Source of the DNA: Chryseobacterium sp. G0186
Lineage (GTDB): Bacteria > Bacteroidota > Bacteroidia > Flavobacteriales > Weeksellaceae
Direction of reading: 5' to 3'
Length of the DNA: 64,000 bases
NCBI RefSeq assembly: GCF_003815675.1
Contig: NZ_CP033918.1
Coordinates: forward strand, 4,949,128-5,013,127
Under the pieces are notes generated by a model, which was given only the letters and a program-made list of their open reading frames with translations, did not search any database and had not been told where the DNA came from. How positions within the stretch are numbered: position 1 is the stretch's first letter; each line of letters starts with the position of its first letter. Below, piece after piece: positions 37,481-45,940 of this stretch. Both the position numbers and the translations under genes were made by a program.

Positions 37481-38050
37481 ATGAAAAACAACTCATCCTT
37501 AAAAGGCTTACTCATTGCAGCTGTGGCGTTTATCGGTGCCTTTGGGATCTACTTCCTTTTTTTAGCCAAGAAGAATTATTATGTTGTAGATAATCCTACC
37601 CCCAATACGTATTACTTTAAAATCAATAACGGTTCTGAAGGAATCATTTCAGCGGGGCAGTATGTGCATGTGGATTTGAATAAGGGAAAAAACTCTATTC
37701 AGGTTTTCGATCAAAATAAAAAAATGCTTTACGATTCGGCATTTGAAGTGAACAAACTTCGTGGTTTGCTCAATATTGCACATCAGGATTACTATGTGAA
37801 TGACCAGTACTACGGGTATAACCTTAAAAAAGATTCGTTATTGATGGCGCTTGATAAGACGGTCATAGACGGAAAGGAATACTTCGGAGGAGCAAAGCGT
37901 TTCCAAAAGCTTTACACAGAAGATTTTTATTACAATGTAGATGAAGATTATGATAAAGTGATCAAGAATATCCAGAAAGTGGAATCGAGATCAAAGATCT
38001 TCAGAAAACAGGATTACCTAAATTATTACAAAGAATATTACAAGTTTTAA
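37481..38050 (+). CDS. Single-pass membrane protein of unknown function
   Basis: A 189-residue protein with one N-terminal helix (about residues 8-28, GLLIAAVAFIGAFGIYFLFL) and a soluble, Tyr- and Lys-rich domain that should be periplasmic. No family or motif is recognised. It is the first gene of a likely operon with menG (3 nt gap) and porT (another 3 nt gap), so it may serve membrane or envelope biogenesis, but only its position supports this. Confidence 0.8.
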   Translation: MKNNSSLKGLLIAAVAFIGAFGIYFLFLAKKNYYVVDNPTPNTYYFKINNGSEGIISAGQYVHVDLNKGKNSIQVFDQNKKMLYDSAFEVNKLRGLLNIAHQDYYVNDQYYGYNLKKDSLLMALDKTVIDGKEYFGGAKRFQKLYTEDFYYNVDEDYDKVIKNIQKVESRSKIFRKQDYLNYYKEYYKF

Positions 38051-38053
38051 GTT

Positions 38054-38785
38054 TTGACAAAAGATATCACTAAAGTTACCCCCTACAATTCGGAGGCTAC
38101 AAAAAAAAGCCAGGTAGAGGACATGTTTGACAATATTGCACCGAAGTACGACCTTTTAAACCGAGTTTTATCCATGAAAATTGATATTTTATGGAGAAAT
38201 AAACTGGTGAAATGGATGAAAAATGATAATCCGCAGGAAGTGCTGGATGTGGCTACAGGAACGGGAGATCTGGCAATCACCATTGAAAAGGGAACCGGTT
38301 CAAAGGTCGTTGGTTTAGATTTATCACAACAAATGCTGAATGTTGGCGTTATTAAAATAAAAAAACTTAAATTAGACGGCAAAATTTCCATGCAAAAAGG
38401 GGATGCAGAAAATTTACCTTTCGAGGACAATAGATTTGATGCTGTTTCCGTTGCATTTGGAGTAAGGAATTTTGAGAACCTTACCAAAGGTTTAGCAGAG
38501 TTAAGAAGAGTAGTTAAGGATAACAAGAGTGTTTATATACTGGAGTTTTCAAAGGTTGAGGGTTTCTTAGGACCATTTTATATGTTTTATTTCAAAAATA
38601 TATTACCTGCTATAGGCAGACTGGTTTCCAAAGATAATAGGGCATATACATACCTTCCGGATTCTGTAAATGCTTTTCCTTTCGGGGAGAAGATGAAGCA
38701 AATTCTTTTAGATACGGGATTTAAGAAAGTTGAATATAAAAAATTAAGTTTAGGTATAGCCACAATTTATAAAGCAACAAAGTAA
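38054..38785 (+). CDS. menG: Demethylmenaquinone methyltransferase, TTG start
   Basis: SAM-dependent C-methyltransferase for the last step of menaquinone synthesis (UbiE/MenG family). Flavobacteria use menaquinone, so menG is the apt name. The 243-residue protein has the N-terminal VEDMFDNIAPKYDLLNRVLS, the SAM motif DVATGTGDLA (about 66-75), GDAENLPFEDNRFDAVSVAFGVRNF (split: GDAENLPFED, NRFDAVSVAFGVRNF), and the C-terminal LSLGIATIYKA. The start must be the TTG at 38054: TAA lies two codons upstream in frame and the first ATG would delete part of the MFDNIAPKYD motif region. Cotranscribed with porT. Confidence 0.93.
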   Translation: MTKDITKVTPYNSEATKKSQVEDMFDNIAPKYDLLNRVLSMKIDILWRNKLVKWMKNDNPQEVLDVATGTGDLAITIEKGTGSKVVGLDLSQQMLNVGVIKIKKLKLDGKISMQKGDAENLPFEDNRFDAVSVAFGVRNFENLTKGLAELRRVVKDNKSVYILEFSKVEGFLGPFYMFYFKNILPAIGRLVSKDNRAYTYLPDSVNAFPFGEKMKQILLDTGFKKVEYKKLSLGIATIYKATK

Positions 38786-38788
38786 CCT

Positions 38789-39571
38789 ATGAATAAATTT
38801 CTATTAAAAGCACTGGTTTTAACCTCAGTAAATGTTGCCGTTTTTGCAAACGCGCAATTTAGAACCCGAAACAGAATGGATAAGTTGGAAGATTTCGACG
38901 AGCAGAAATTCAGTTGGGGTTTTTATTTGAACGGGAACAAACTGGACTACCGAATTGTACTGCATCCAAGATACGGGATGAACGAAAATGAAAACCTTGT
39001 TAGCTCTAAGGAAAGTTACAGTTTCGGTGCCGGGCTTATCGCAAAATGGAGACTGAATGACTATCTTGATGTAAGAATAGAACCAGGTTTGCAGTTTGCG
39101 CAAAGACAGTTGACTTTTAATACGCAATCCAATGATATTTATGCCGGCGGATCATTAACGAATGCTCCGTTTATGCCATTTCCTTTAACGGATAAAGATA
39201 AAGTAAGGGAAATTAAGTCTACTTTGGTAGATGTTCCTGTACTTTTGGAACTTCACGGAAGAAGATGGTATAACTCAAGACCTTATATTGCTGCTGGGGT
39301 GAATTATATTGTAAATTTACAATCTAATTCAGGTTCTACAGATGACAATATGCAGCAGATTTTCAGATCTACGACCCATAATTTTGCCTGGTCTGCGGAA
39401 ATGGGGATCCAATTTTACTTCAATAAGTTTAAACTGACTCCGGGGATCAGAGGAACATTCTTCATGAACAATGAGAAAGTAGCTGATAATGCAACTACAC
39501 CTCCTTATTGGGCATCTGCCATTTCTACATTACAGACAAGAGCAGTTATGTTTGTATTGAAGTTTGAATAA
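38789..39571 (+). CDS. porT: Type IX secretion system protein PorT
   Basis: A 260-residue outer-membrane beta-barrel protein needed for the type IX secretion system and gliding-associated export in Bacteroidota. It has a signal peptide (to about residue 22, VFANAQF) and an eight-strand-like barrel of the outer-membrane protein group: FYLNGNKLDYRIVLHPRYGM, GAGLIAKWRLNDYLDVRIEPGLQFAQRQL (split: GAGLIAKWRLNDY, LDVRIEPGLQFAQRQL), RPYIAAGVNYIVNL. The ubiE/menG-porT order is found in other flavobacteria, which supports the call. A strong terminator follows. Confidence 0.88.
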   Translation: MNKFLLKALVLTSVNVAVFANAQFRTRNRMDKLEDFDEQKFSWGFYLNGNKLDYRIVLHPRYGMNENENLVSSKESYSFGAGLIAKWRLNDYLDVRIEPGLQFAQRQLTFNTQSNDIYAGGSLTNAPFMPFPLTDKDKVREIKSTLVDVPVLLELHGRRWYNSRPYIAAGVNYIVNLQSNSGSTDDNMQQIFRSTTHNFAWSAEMGIQFYFNKFKLTPGIRGTFFMNNEKVADNATTPPYWASAISTLQTRAVMFVLKFE

Positions 39572-39593
39572 GAAAATATCACATTTAAAATAC

Positions 39594-39622
39594 AAAGGAG
39601 ATGCTTCTGCATCTCCTTTTTT
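39594..39622 (+). terminator. porT terminator
   Basis: AAAGGAGATGC / GCATCTCCTTT perfect 11-bp stem, 4-nt loop, T-run. It lies inside the longest version of the next open frame, arguing against a start at 39564. Confidence 0.92.
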
Positions 39623-40013
39623 GTTGAGATACCAAAATATAGGACGTTTTATTTTTGTTAGTGTTATTATTTTTTTATTTTTGCTTCTAGTTAGAATATA
39701 CAAACCTGAAATGCTTCAAGATTTAGAAAACAATTTTTCAGAATTAGAGAGGAAGATTTTGACTCTTCAAAAGAATTATAAAAATCTTACTGAAAATTTT
39801 TCAGAATTAAGTATTGAGCATGAGGATTTGAAGAAGAAGTACGATGAGGAGAGGAGAAGAAATCAGGTATTAGCAGAAGAACAAAAAAATATAAAACTTT
39901 ATTCAGCAATATCAGGAAATCCTGAACACAATAGGTTAATGAAAAATCACATCAACAGATTGGTAAAAGAAATTGATTTCTGTATTGCGCAGCTTCAAAA
40001 CAGTGGATTATAA
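39621..40013 (+). CDS. Small membrane-anchored coiled-coil protein, start uncertain
   Basis: Not recognised by name. The frame is open from 39564, but its first part crosses the porT terminator. From the tandem TTG at 39621/39624 it would encode about 130 residues: RYQNIGRF, a transmembrane helix (IFVSVIIFLFLLLVRIY) and a long coiled coil (about 35-100, ELERKILTLQKNYKNLTENF). A start at ATG 39711 would give 100 residues without the helix. The two -7-like boxes (39650-39657, 39676-39683) may only reflect TTT-rich helix codons. Its stop overlaps the zapA ATG by one base, suggesting a role with the division gene. Confidence 0.6.
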   Translation: MLRYQNIGRFIFVSVIIFLFLLLVRIYKPEMLQDLENNFSELERKILTLQKNYKNLTENFSELSIEHEDLKKKYDEERRRNQVLAEEQKNIKLYSAISGNPEHNRLMKNHINRLVKEIDFCIAQLQNSGL

Positions 40014-40300
40014 TGGAGGTAAGGAGAATAACCATCAACATTGCAGGAAGGGTATATCCGCTGAACGTACCGGCAGCAGAGGAAGAAACTTTGCGTAAAG
40101 TAGGGAAGCAGATCGAGAATATGATTAAAGATTTTGAACAAAACTTCGATGTAAGAGATAAACAGGATGCTTTGGCTATGTGTGCCCTTAAACTGGGAAC
40201 CAATGCAGAAGTTGTTTCTCTGAACTACGAAAAAAATATTAATTCAACCAACGAAAGATTAAAACAGATCAATCAATCGTTGAATGAATCCGGGAAATAG
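40013..40300 (+). CDS. zapA: Cell division protein ZapA
   Basis: A 95-residue ZapA that binds and bundles FtsZ at the division ring. It has the N-terminal beta-hairpin RITINIAGRVYPLNVPAAEE and a helix pair with AEEETLRKVGKQIENMIKDFE (split: AEEETLRKVGKQ, IENMIKDFE), DKQDALAMCALKL and a C-terminal coiled coil. Its ATG overlaps the previous stop (TAATG). Downstream lies the 6S RNA gene, the same zapA-6S order as in E. coli. Confidence 0.9.
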   Translation: MEVRRITINIAGRVYPLNVPAAEEETLRKVGKQIENMIKDFEQNFDVRDKQDALAMCALKLGTNAEVVSLNYEKNINSTNERLKQINQSLNESGK

Positions 40301-40320
40301 ATTTTTTTTCCTGAACAAAC

Positions 40321-40490
40321 TGCCTACAATGATTCTAACACATTAAAGGTAAACTCAACGCTAAACAATTACCGAACAAATGTCCATCGAATGGCGTGCC
40401 GGTTCTCCGGATTACAGACAGTGGAAATCAGTTCAAATCGTGTTGATTAGGAGTTTACTCTCAATCCCTGGATTATTGTGGGCTTTTTTT
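40321..40490 (+). ncRNA. ssrS: 6S RNA (flavobacterial type)
   Basis: About 170 nt between zapA and rny with no ORF, closing in a terminal stem GCCTACAAT (40322-40330) / ATTGTGGGC (40475-40483) directly followed by seven T. Inside, TCAACGC pairs with GTGTTGA and GGTAAACTC with GAGTTTACT, giving the long, bulged rod with a central loop typical of 6S RNA, which binds RNA polymerase as a promoter mimic. Location after zapA matches 6S genes of other bacteria, and a flavobacterial 6S class (6S-Flavo in Rfam) is known. Ends are estimates. Confidence 0.85.
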
Positions 40491-40530
40491 ATTTAAAGGA
40501 TATGAATACAATTAAAACTCAATATAAATT

Positions 40531-42096
40531 ATGATAGAAGTTATAGTCGGTGTTGTTTGTTTAGTAATTGGTGCTGTAGTGGGAATGTTTTTTTCCAGAA
40601 GCTCACTGAATACTAAGGCAAAATTTATCATAGATGATGCAACTAAAAATGCCGAAAACCTTATAGAAAAAGCTAATGTACAGGCTGAATCCATAAAGAA
40701 AGAAAAGAATCTGCAGGCTAAGGAGAAATTCCTTGAACTAAAATCCCAGCATGATGCAGACATCCAATCTCGCGAGAAAAAGATGCAGGAAGCTGAAAAA
40801 AGAACAAAGGATAAGGAACACAAGCTAAATGATGAACTTAGCAAGACAGGAAAACTTGAAAAGGATTTAGACAGACAGATAGCAGATTACGCTAAGAAGA
40901 ACGAAATTCTGGACAGAAAACAGCAGGAACTAGATACAGCTACCGCTAAGAAAGTAGAAATACTTGAAAAAATCTCTAATTACACGGCTGAAGAAGCTAA
41001 AGCAGAATTGGTAGAAACCATGAAGGCTGAAGCGAAGACAAGAGCACAGGCACACGTTCAGGGGATCATGGAGGAAGCTCAGATGAATGCTAAGAACGAA
41101 GCCAGAAAAATTGTTATCCAAACGATTCAAAGAATCGGAACAGAGCAGGCTATTGAAAATTCAGTATCGGTATTCAACATCGAATCAGATGAAGTAAAAG
41201 GGAGAATTATTGGTAGAGAAGGTAGAAATATCCGTGCATTAGAAGCGGTAACCGGAGTTGAGATCATCGTTGATGATACCCCGGAAGCAATTCTTCTTTC
41301 ATGTTTCGATCCGGTAAGAAGAGAGATCGCAAGACTATCTCTTCACAGATTGGTTACCGATGGTAGAATTCACCCGGCAAGAATTGAAGAAGTAGTAGAA
41401 AAAACTAGAAAACAAATTGAGGAGGAGATCATTGAAGTAGGAAAGAGAACAATCATTGACTTAGGAATCCACGGATTACACCCTGAATTAATCAAGATTG
41501 TAGGAAGAATGAAATACCGTTCTTCATACGGACAAAACTTACTGCAGCACTCAAGAGAAGTAGCTAACATTGCTGCAACGATGGCTGCTGAACTAGGCTT
41601 AAACGTAAAACTCGCTAAGAGAGCAGGTCTATTACACGATATTGGTAAAGTTCCTGAGCAGGAATCAGAATTACCACACGCTTTATTAGGAATGCAATGG
41701 GCTGAGAAGTATGGTGAAAACCCAGAAGTAGTAAACGCTATTGGAGCTCACCATGACGAAATCGAAATGAAGTCGTTATTATCTCCAATCATTCAGGTGG
41801 CAGATGCTATTTCAGGAGCAAGACCAGGAGCAAGAAGACAGGTATTGGAATCTTATATCCAGAGATTGAAGGATCTTGAATCCGCAGCATTAAGCTTTGA
41901 TGGAGTATCAAGTGCTTATGCAATCCAGGCAGGTAGAGAATTAAGAGTAATGGTAGAAAGCGGAAAAGTGAATGATGAAGTAGCTTCTCAGTTATCTTAT
42001 GACATCTCTGAAAAGATCCAGAATGAACTTACTTACCCAGGGCAGGTAAAAGTAACAGTAATCAGAGAAACGAGAGCTGTGAATATTGCAAGATAA
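40531..42096 (+). CDS. rny: Ribonuclease Y
   Basis: Membrane-bound endoribonuclease that starts mRNA decay. The 521-residue protein has the usual order: N-terminal helix (about 2-22, [18 protein letters not shown]), a long Lys/Glu-rich coiled coil (about 30-200), a KH RNA-binding domain ([20 protein letters not shown] near 228-247), and an HD domain with His369-Asp370 in [10 protein letters not shown]. The C-terminal region has [20 protein letters not shown]. Length is typical. Monocistronic between the 6S RNA and its own terminator. Confidence 0.96.
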   Translation: MIEVIVGVVCLVIGAVVGMFFSRSSLNTKAKFIIDDATKNAENLIEKANVQAESIKKEKNLQAKEKFLELKSQHDADIQSREKKMQEAEKRTKDKEHKLNDELSKTGKLEKDLDRQIADYAKKNEILDRKQQELDTATAKKVEILEKISNYTAEEAKAELVETMKAEAKTRAQAHVQGIMEEAQMNAKNEARKIVIQTIQRIGTEQAIENSVSVFNIESDEVKGRIIGREGRNIRALEAVTGVEIIVDDTPEAILLSCFDPVRREIARLSLHRLVTDGRIHPARIEEVVEKTRKQIEEEIIEVGKRTIIDLGIHGLHPELIKIVGRMKYRSSYGQNLLQHSREVANIAATMAAELGLNVKLAKRAGLLHDIGKVPEQESELPHALLGMQWAEKYGENPEVVNAIGAHHDEIEMKSLLSPIIQVADAISGARPGARRQVLESYIQRLKDLESAALSFDGVSSAYAIQAGRELRVMVESGKVNDEVASQLSYDISEKIQNELTYPGQVKVTVIRETRAVNIAR

Positions 42097-42119
42097 TAAT
42101 CAGATCAAGATATTTTATA

Positions 42120-42150
42120 AAAACCTTTCAAGAAATTGAAAGGTTTTTTA
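42120..42150 (+). terminator. rny terminator
   Basis: AAAACCTTTCAA / TTGAAAGGTTTTTT stem with GAAA loop and T-run, 23 nt after rny. Confidence 0.92.
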
Positions 42151-42169
42151 TTTTTATCAAAACTTAAAA

Positions 42170-43411
42170 ATGCAAGAACTGTCCTTATCTTCAAAACTGA
42201 AGTACATTTTTTCAATTCCCGTTATTATTTCTGCCTTAGGGTATTTTGTAGACATCTATGATCTCCTTTTATTTGGGATTGTAAGAATCCCCAGCTTAAA
42301 GGCACTTGGCCTTAATCCGGATGCTGACGGAACCTTTATCCTCAACTGTCAGATGGTGGGCCTTCTTCTCGGAGGCATTTTCTGGGGTGTTTTCGGAGAC
42401 AAAAAAGGAAGACTTTCCGTTCTCTTCGGATCTATTTTAGTGTATTCCCTTGCTAATATTGCCTGTGGCTTTTTACCTTATTTCCCCAAGGAGCATTTGG
42501 TGTATCAATATGCCGGATTAAGGTTTATTGCAGGCATAGGCTTGGCCGGAGAGCTTGGAGCCGGAATTACACTGGTTTCTGAGAGTCTGCCAAAGAATTT
42601 AAGGGCCATAGGAACCTCTGTAGTGGCTGGCTTTGGATTAATGGGGGCTGTAGTAGCCCAGCTTACGGTAGAACTAGCCGGAGGGTGGAATATTTCCTAT
42701 ATCATTGGCGGAGTCATGGGAATCCTGTTACTAATCTTGAGAATAAGTGTTTCAGAATCCGGAATCTATAAAAATATTGAACATAAAAATGTCTCCAAAG
42801 GGAATTTTCTGTCCTTTTTTACCCATAAAGATCGTTTGACAAGATATCTTAAATGCATTGCCGTAGGACTGCCTACTTGGTATTGTATAGGGATTCTGGC
42901 CGTTTTAGCCAACCAATTTGCTCCTGAATTCGGAATAAAGGACCTCAACCCCGGAAAGGCAATTATGTGGGCTTATGTGGGGATTTCTGTCGGTGATCTG
43001 ATGAGTGGTTTTATTTCCCATGCTTTAAAATCCCGGAAAATGGCAATATTTTACATGTTGGTTTTCACTATTATTGGGGTGGCTATCATGTTATTCGGAA
43101 ATACAGATACAGAAACAAAATATTATCTGTTCTGTGTCTGGCTAGGGCTGGGAACAGGATATTGGGCAATGTTTGTAACCCTTGCAGCGGAGCAGTTTGG
43201 GACCAATATCAGAAATACGGCTACAACCACAGTGCCTAATATGGTAAGAGGACTGGTACCGGTAATGATTCTGGCTTTTGATTCCCTTAAAGGTAATTTT
43301 TCCGTGGTGGAAAGTGCTGCTATTGTAGGGGTTGCGGTATTTGGAGTTGCGTTTTATTCGACGCTTACCATCTCGGAAACCCATGATAAGGACCTGGAAT
43401 TTACAGAGTAA
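42170..43411 (+). CDS. MFS transporter
   Basis: A 413-residue, 12-helix major facilitator protein. It has the loop 2-3 signature GVFGDKKGRLSVLFGSI, the helix 4-5 RFIAGIGLAGELGAGITLVSE (split: RFIAGIGLAGE, LGAGITLVSE) and LPKNLRAIGTSV, resembling the sugar and aromatic-acid/metabolite:H+ symporter groups. The acidic residues in helix 1 (FVDIYDLLLFG) fit proton coupling. The substrate is not inferable. It lies between rny and the first bacteriocin-like gene, without an obvious partner. Confidence 0.85.
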   Translation: MQELSLSSKLKYIFSIPVIISALGYFVDIYDLLLFGIVRIPSLKALGLNPDADGTFILNCQMVGLLLGGIFWGVFGDKKGRLSVLFGSILVYSLANIACGFLPYFPKEHLVYQYAGLRFIAGIGLAGELGAGITLVSESLPKNLRAIGTSVVAGFGLMGAVVAQLTVELAGGWNISYIIGGVMGILLLILRISVSESGIYKNIEHKNVSKGNFLSFFTHKDRLTRYLKCIAVGLPTWYCIGILAVLANQFAPEFGIKDLNPGKAIMWAYVGISVGDLMSGFISHALKSRKMAIFYMLVFTIIGVAIMLFGNTDTETKYYLFCVWLGLGTGYWAMFVTLAAEQFGTNIRNTATTTVPNMVRGLVPVMILAFDSLKGNFSVVESAAIVGVAVFGVAFYSTLTISETHDKDLEFTE

Positions 43412-43508
43412 TTTGAAGTTGTTTAATAAATTATAACGGATTTTTTAAATTTTTATTATATTAATTTGATTATAATCAATGTGTTATTTAAATTTTCATT
43501 AAATTATG

Positions 43509-43538
43509 TTGCGTGTGATTAATATTTGTTTAACTTTG
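43509..43538 (+). promoter_or_regulatory. Promoter of the first bacteriocin-like gene
   Basis: TTG (43509-43511), 19-nt spacer, TAACTTTG (43531-43538), about 42 nt before the ATG. A perfect 14-bp palindrome TTGATTATAATCAA sits further upstream at 43466-43479. Confidence 0.68.
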
Positions 43539-43580
43539 AAAGCAACCAAACTATATTGTATAATCTCAAAAACAAATCAC

Positions 43581-43769
43581 ATGAACATTATTAAAAATGC
43601 TAAAAAATTAAGAAAAGAAGACCTGAAAAATATTACAGGAGGTATTGGAGGCTCCGGAAATATTGGAACTCCGGATACATCACTTTGCGGATGTAGTTGC
43701 ACAGGAGCAGTAACAGGACCTAAGTACTGTGTGCAGTTGATCTCTTGTCCACAGGTTATGACTTGCTAA
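43581..43769 (+). CDS. Bacteriocin-like peptide with double-glycine leader, six Cys
   Basis: A 62-residue peptide. The leader MNIIKNAKKLRKEDLKNITGG has the pattern of GG-type leaders cut by C39 peptidase transporters (KLxxEDLKxIxGG). The core is Gly-rich, then carries six Cys, in LCGCSC, KYC, SC and MTC. Such peptides are common in Chryseobacterium and are labelled bacteriocin-like, but no killing activity is established for this one. No transporter, immunity or modification gene is adjacent. I use ATG 43581; an earlier in-frame start at 43506 precedes the promoter box. Confidence 0.8.
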   Translation: MNIIKNAKKLRKEDLKNITGGIGGSGNIGTPDTSLCGCSCTGAVTGPKYCVQLISCPQVMTC

Positions 43770-43824
43770 ACGATGGCTTATATAAGCTATTTCAAAATGA
43801 AATAAACATTTCCACATTTAATAG

Positions 43825-43858
43825 GCAGCACCCTTTTTTGAAATCGAAAGGGTGCTGC
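43825..43858. terminator. Strong hairpin between convergent genes
   Basis: GCAGCACCCTTT / AAAGGGTGCTGC perfect 12-bp stem with a 10-nt loop between the bacteriocin-like gene (+) and the YeiH gene (-). The T-runs are short, so efficiency is unsure. Confidence 0.75.
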
Positions 43859-43863
43859 TGCTT

Positions 43864-44799
43864 TTAATGGATGATGTAAAGCAGACTTCCTACACTGATG
43901 GTAACCCAAAGTAATATTGCAGTTAATAACGGTTTAAAACCAATGGTTTTTAATGTTTGCAGAGAAAGGGTAGAACCAATGAAAAATAAGGTCAGGTTCA
44001 GGCCGGATTTTGCCACTGAAGTGATGGCAGTACTGAATGTGTCCATAAAAGGAAAATAGGTGTTCAATAGAATTGCCAGAATAAAATATCCGATAAACCA
44101 TGGAATCTTTATCTTAGAATCTTTACTTTTAAAGACAAACATGGTGATTACGGAAATAGGAATAATCCATAATGCCCGTGCTAGTTTTACAGTGGTAGCT
44201 ATCTTTAAAGCTTCGTCTCCATATTTGCTGGCAGCACCCACTACAGAGCTTGTATCATGAATTCCGACAGCACACCACAACCCAAACTGTTCTTGTGAAA
44301 GGTTTAAAAGATGCCCAATAGCCGGATAAACAAATAAAGCAATAGAATTTAACGTAAAAACAATCGCCAATGCCAGGGAAATTTGTTTAGTGCTTGGTTT
44401 AATGATGGGAGAAACTGCCGCAATAGCACTTCCTCCACAAATTGCAGTTCCTGCAGAAAGAAGATAGGATAATGGTCTTTCAAGCTTAAATAATTTTCCC
44501 AGAAAATATCCCAAAACCATTACGGTGACAATACTTACAACGGTTAACATTAATCCTGTTTTTCCGGCATGAAGAGCTTCATCTAACTTTAACCCGAATC
44601 CTAATCCAACAATAGAAATCTGGAGTAAGAGATGAATATATTGATGCAGATGCTTTTCAAAAGGATTTCCCATAAAAACTGCCAGAGTAAATCCTAATAT
44701 CAGAGCTATTGGTGAAGATACTAACGGAGTAAGACATAGAACAGCCAACCCGATGAAAACTGTTTTTTTTGTCGTTTCATTTTGAATGAAATCTTTCAT
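43864..44799 (-). CDS. YeiH/UPF0324 family membrane protein (putative sulfate exporter family)
   Basis: A 311-residue membrane protein with about ten helices: LGFTLAVFMGNPF, LLLQISIVGLGFGLKLDEAL, LSAGTAICGGSAIAAVSPI, CAVGIHDTSSVVGAASKYG and VKLARALWIIPI are family hallmarks. The family is annotated as a putative sulfate exporter, but transport is not proven. A LysR regulator lies immediately upstream in the same direction, an arrangement often seen for yeiH. Start is ATG 44799; the frame also has a TTG at 44835. Confidence 0.88.
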   Translation of the reverse strand: MKDFIQNETTKKTVFIGLAVLCLTPLVSSPIALILGFTLAVFMGNPFEKHLHQYIHLLLQISIVGLGFGLKLDEALHAGKTGLMLTVVSIVTVMVLGYFLGKLFKLERPLSYLLSAGTAICGGSAIAAVSPIIKPSTKQISLALAIVFTLNSIALFVYPAIGHLLNLSQEQFGLWCAVGIHDTSSVVGAASKYGDEALKIATTVKLARALWIIPISVITMFVFKSKDSKIKIPWFIGYFILAILLNTYFPFMDTFSTAITSVAKSGLNLTLFFIGSTLSLQTLKTIGFKPLLTAILLWVTISVGSLLYIIH

Positions 44800-44967
44800 A
44801 GTGCGAACTTTTAAATCTGAGACAAAATTCCGCAATATATTATTACAAAGTAAATTATATTTTGTTATACTAAATAACTAAAAGTTATGACTATGAATAG
44901 AGATCAAGCTTAAAAGTTGATATTGTTTAGAATGAGAACATTGAATGCCGGGCAAGTTTTCAAATTA

Positions 44968-45006
44968 TACATCGTACATTATACATTGTACATTGTACTT
45001 TTTACA
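44968..45006. repeat. 7-bp tandem array 3' of lysR
   Basis: TACATCG TACATTA, TACATTG TACATTG, then TACTTTTTACA, ending 21 nt from the lysR stop. The last 18 bp (TACATTGTACTTTTTACA, 44989-45006) recur exactly at 46093-46110, on the other side of lysR. Confidence 0.75.
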
Positions 45007-45027
45007 TCATCATACAAATATATTTCC

Positions 45028-45903
45028 CTATTCCGCAAACTTTAAAAAGAGCTGTATCAGTTCAGACTGTTCTCCTTTTGGAAGAATAAAATGAAAATCT
45101 CTTTCAATACTGAAACTTTTGATATCAATAACCGTAAGAATATTGTTTTTCAATTCGGTTAAAATGGTACTGATAGAGAGAAAAGCCATACAATCTGAGT
45201 GAAGAAGATAGTTTTTGATGCTTTCACTGCTTCCCAGTTGAATAACGGTATTCAACTCATTGATGTTTACCCCTTTTTCCTTTAAGCGATTTTGGATAAA
45301 CTCTAACGTTCCGGAGCCTTGTTCACGGAAAATAAGATTAAGGTCGTATAGATCCTTTATAGTTAGTGTTTTATGAGCTAAAAGATGATCTGATTTTGCA
45401 GCCAGTACAATTTCATCAGGTTTAAATGTTTTATAATCAAAATAGGAAGACTGTGATTCTCCTTCAATGATACCAAGGTCAATCTTTTCCTCCTTTAGCA
45501 GACTGGTAATTACTTCCGTATTTCCTGTCAGAAGTTCTATTTTAATATCTTTATAGTAGCTATTGAACTTAGCCAGAATTTCAGGCAGAATGTATTGGGC
45601 AACAGTGGTGCTGGCTCCAATGATAAGTTTTCCTTTATGCTGTTGGTTGATCTGATTGATTTCAAATTCCAGATCACGGTAGATATTCCTGATTTTTTCA
45701 GCATATTCGTACAGAATCTTTCCACTTTGCGTCAGTTGTATAGAAGTCCCCTTTCTGTCAAACAATTTTGTAGACAATTGTACCTCGATCTCTTTAATAT
45801 GCTTTGTAACTGCCGGTTGGGAAATGTGCAGCTCTTCAGACGCTTTTGTAAAACTTAGTCTGGAAGCCACTGTATGGAAAACTTTTAATCTGTAATCAAA
45901 CAT
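45028..45903 (-). CDS. LysR family transcriptional regulator
   Basis: A 291-residue LysR-type regulator. The N-terminal winged helix-turn-helix is at residues 1-60 (FHTVASRLSFTKASEELHISQPAVTKHIKEIE, split: FHTVASRLSFTKASEEL, HISQPAVTKHIKEIE), followed by the linker helix and a periplasmic-binding-like effector domain (about 90-290). It shares orientation with the YeiH gene downstream, so it probably regulates that gene, as in other bacteria. The inducer is unknown. The gene is flanked on both sides by 7-bp repeat arrays sharing an 18-bp end. Confidence 0.93.
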   Translation of the reverse strand: MFDYRLKVFHTVASRLSFTKASEELHISQPAVTKHIKEIEVQLSTKLFDRKGTSIQLTQSGKILYEYAEKIRNIYRDLEFEINQINQQHKGKLIIGASTTVAQYILPEILAKFNSYYKDIKIELLTGNTEVITSLLKEEKIDLGIIEGESQSSYFDYKTFKPDEIVLAAKSDHLLAHKTLTIKDLYDLNLIFREQGSGTLEFIQNRLKEKGVNINELNTVIQLGSSESIKNYLLHSDCMAFLSISTILTELKNNILTVIDIKSFSIERDFHFILPKGEQSELIQLFLKFAE

Positions 45904-45940
45904 AGGACAAAAGTACGGATTATAGTTGTAAGTTGCTTCT

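Noticed and set aside
39564..39710. Upstream extension of the coiled-coil ORF into the end of porT
   Set aside because: It would translate the porT terminator hairpin from a TTG codon overlapping porT.
43506..43580. Longer N-terminus for the first bacteriocin-like peptide
   Set aside because: It would start upstream of the -7 box, and the shorter form already begins with a standard GG leader.
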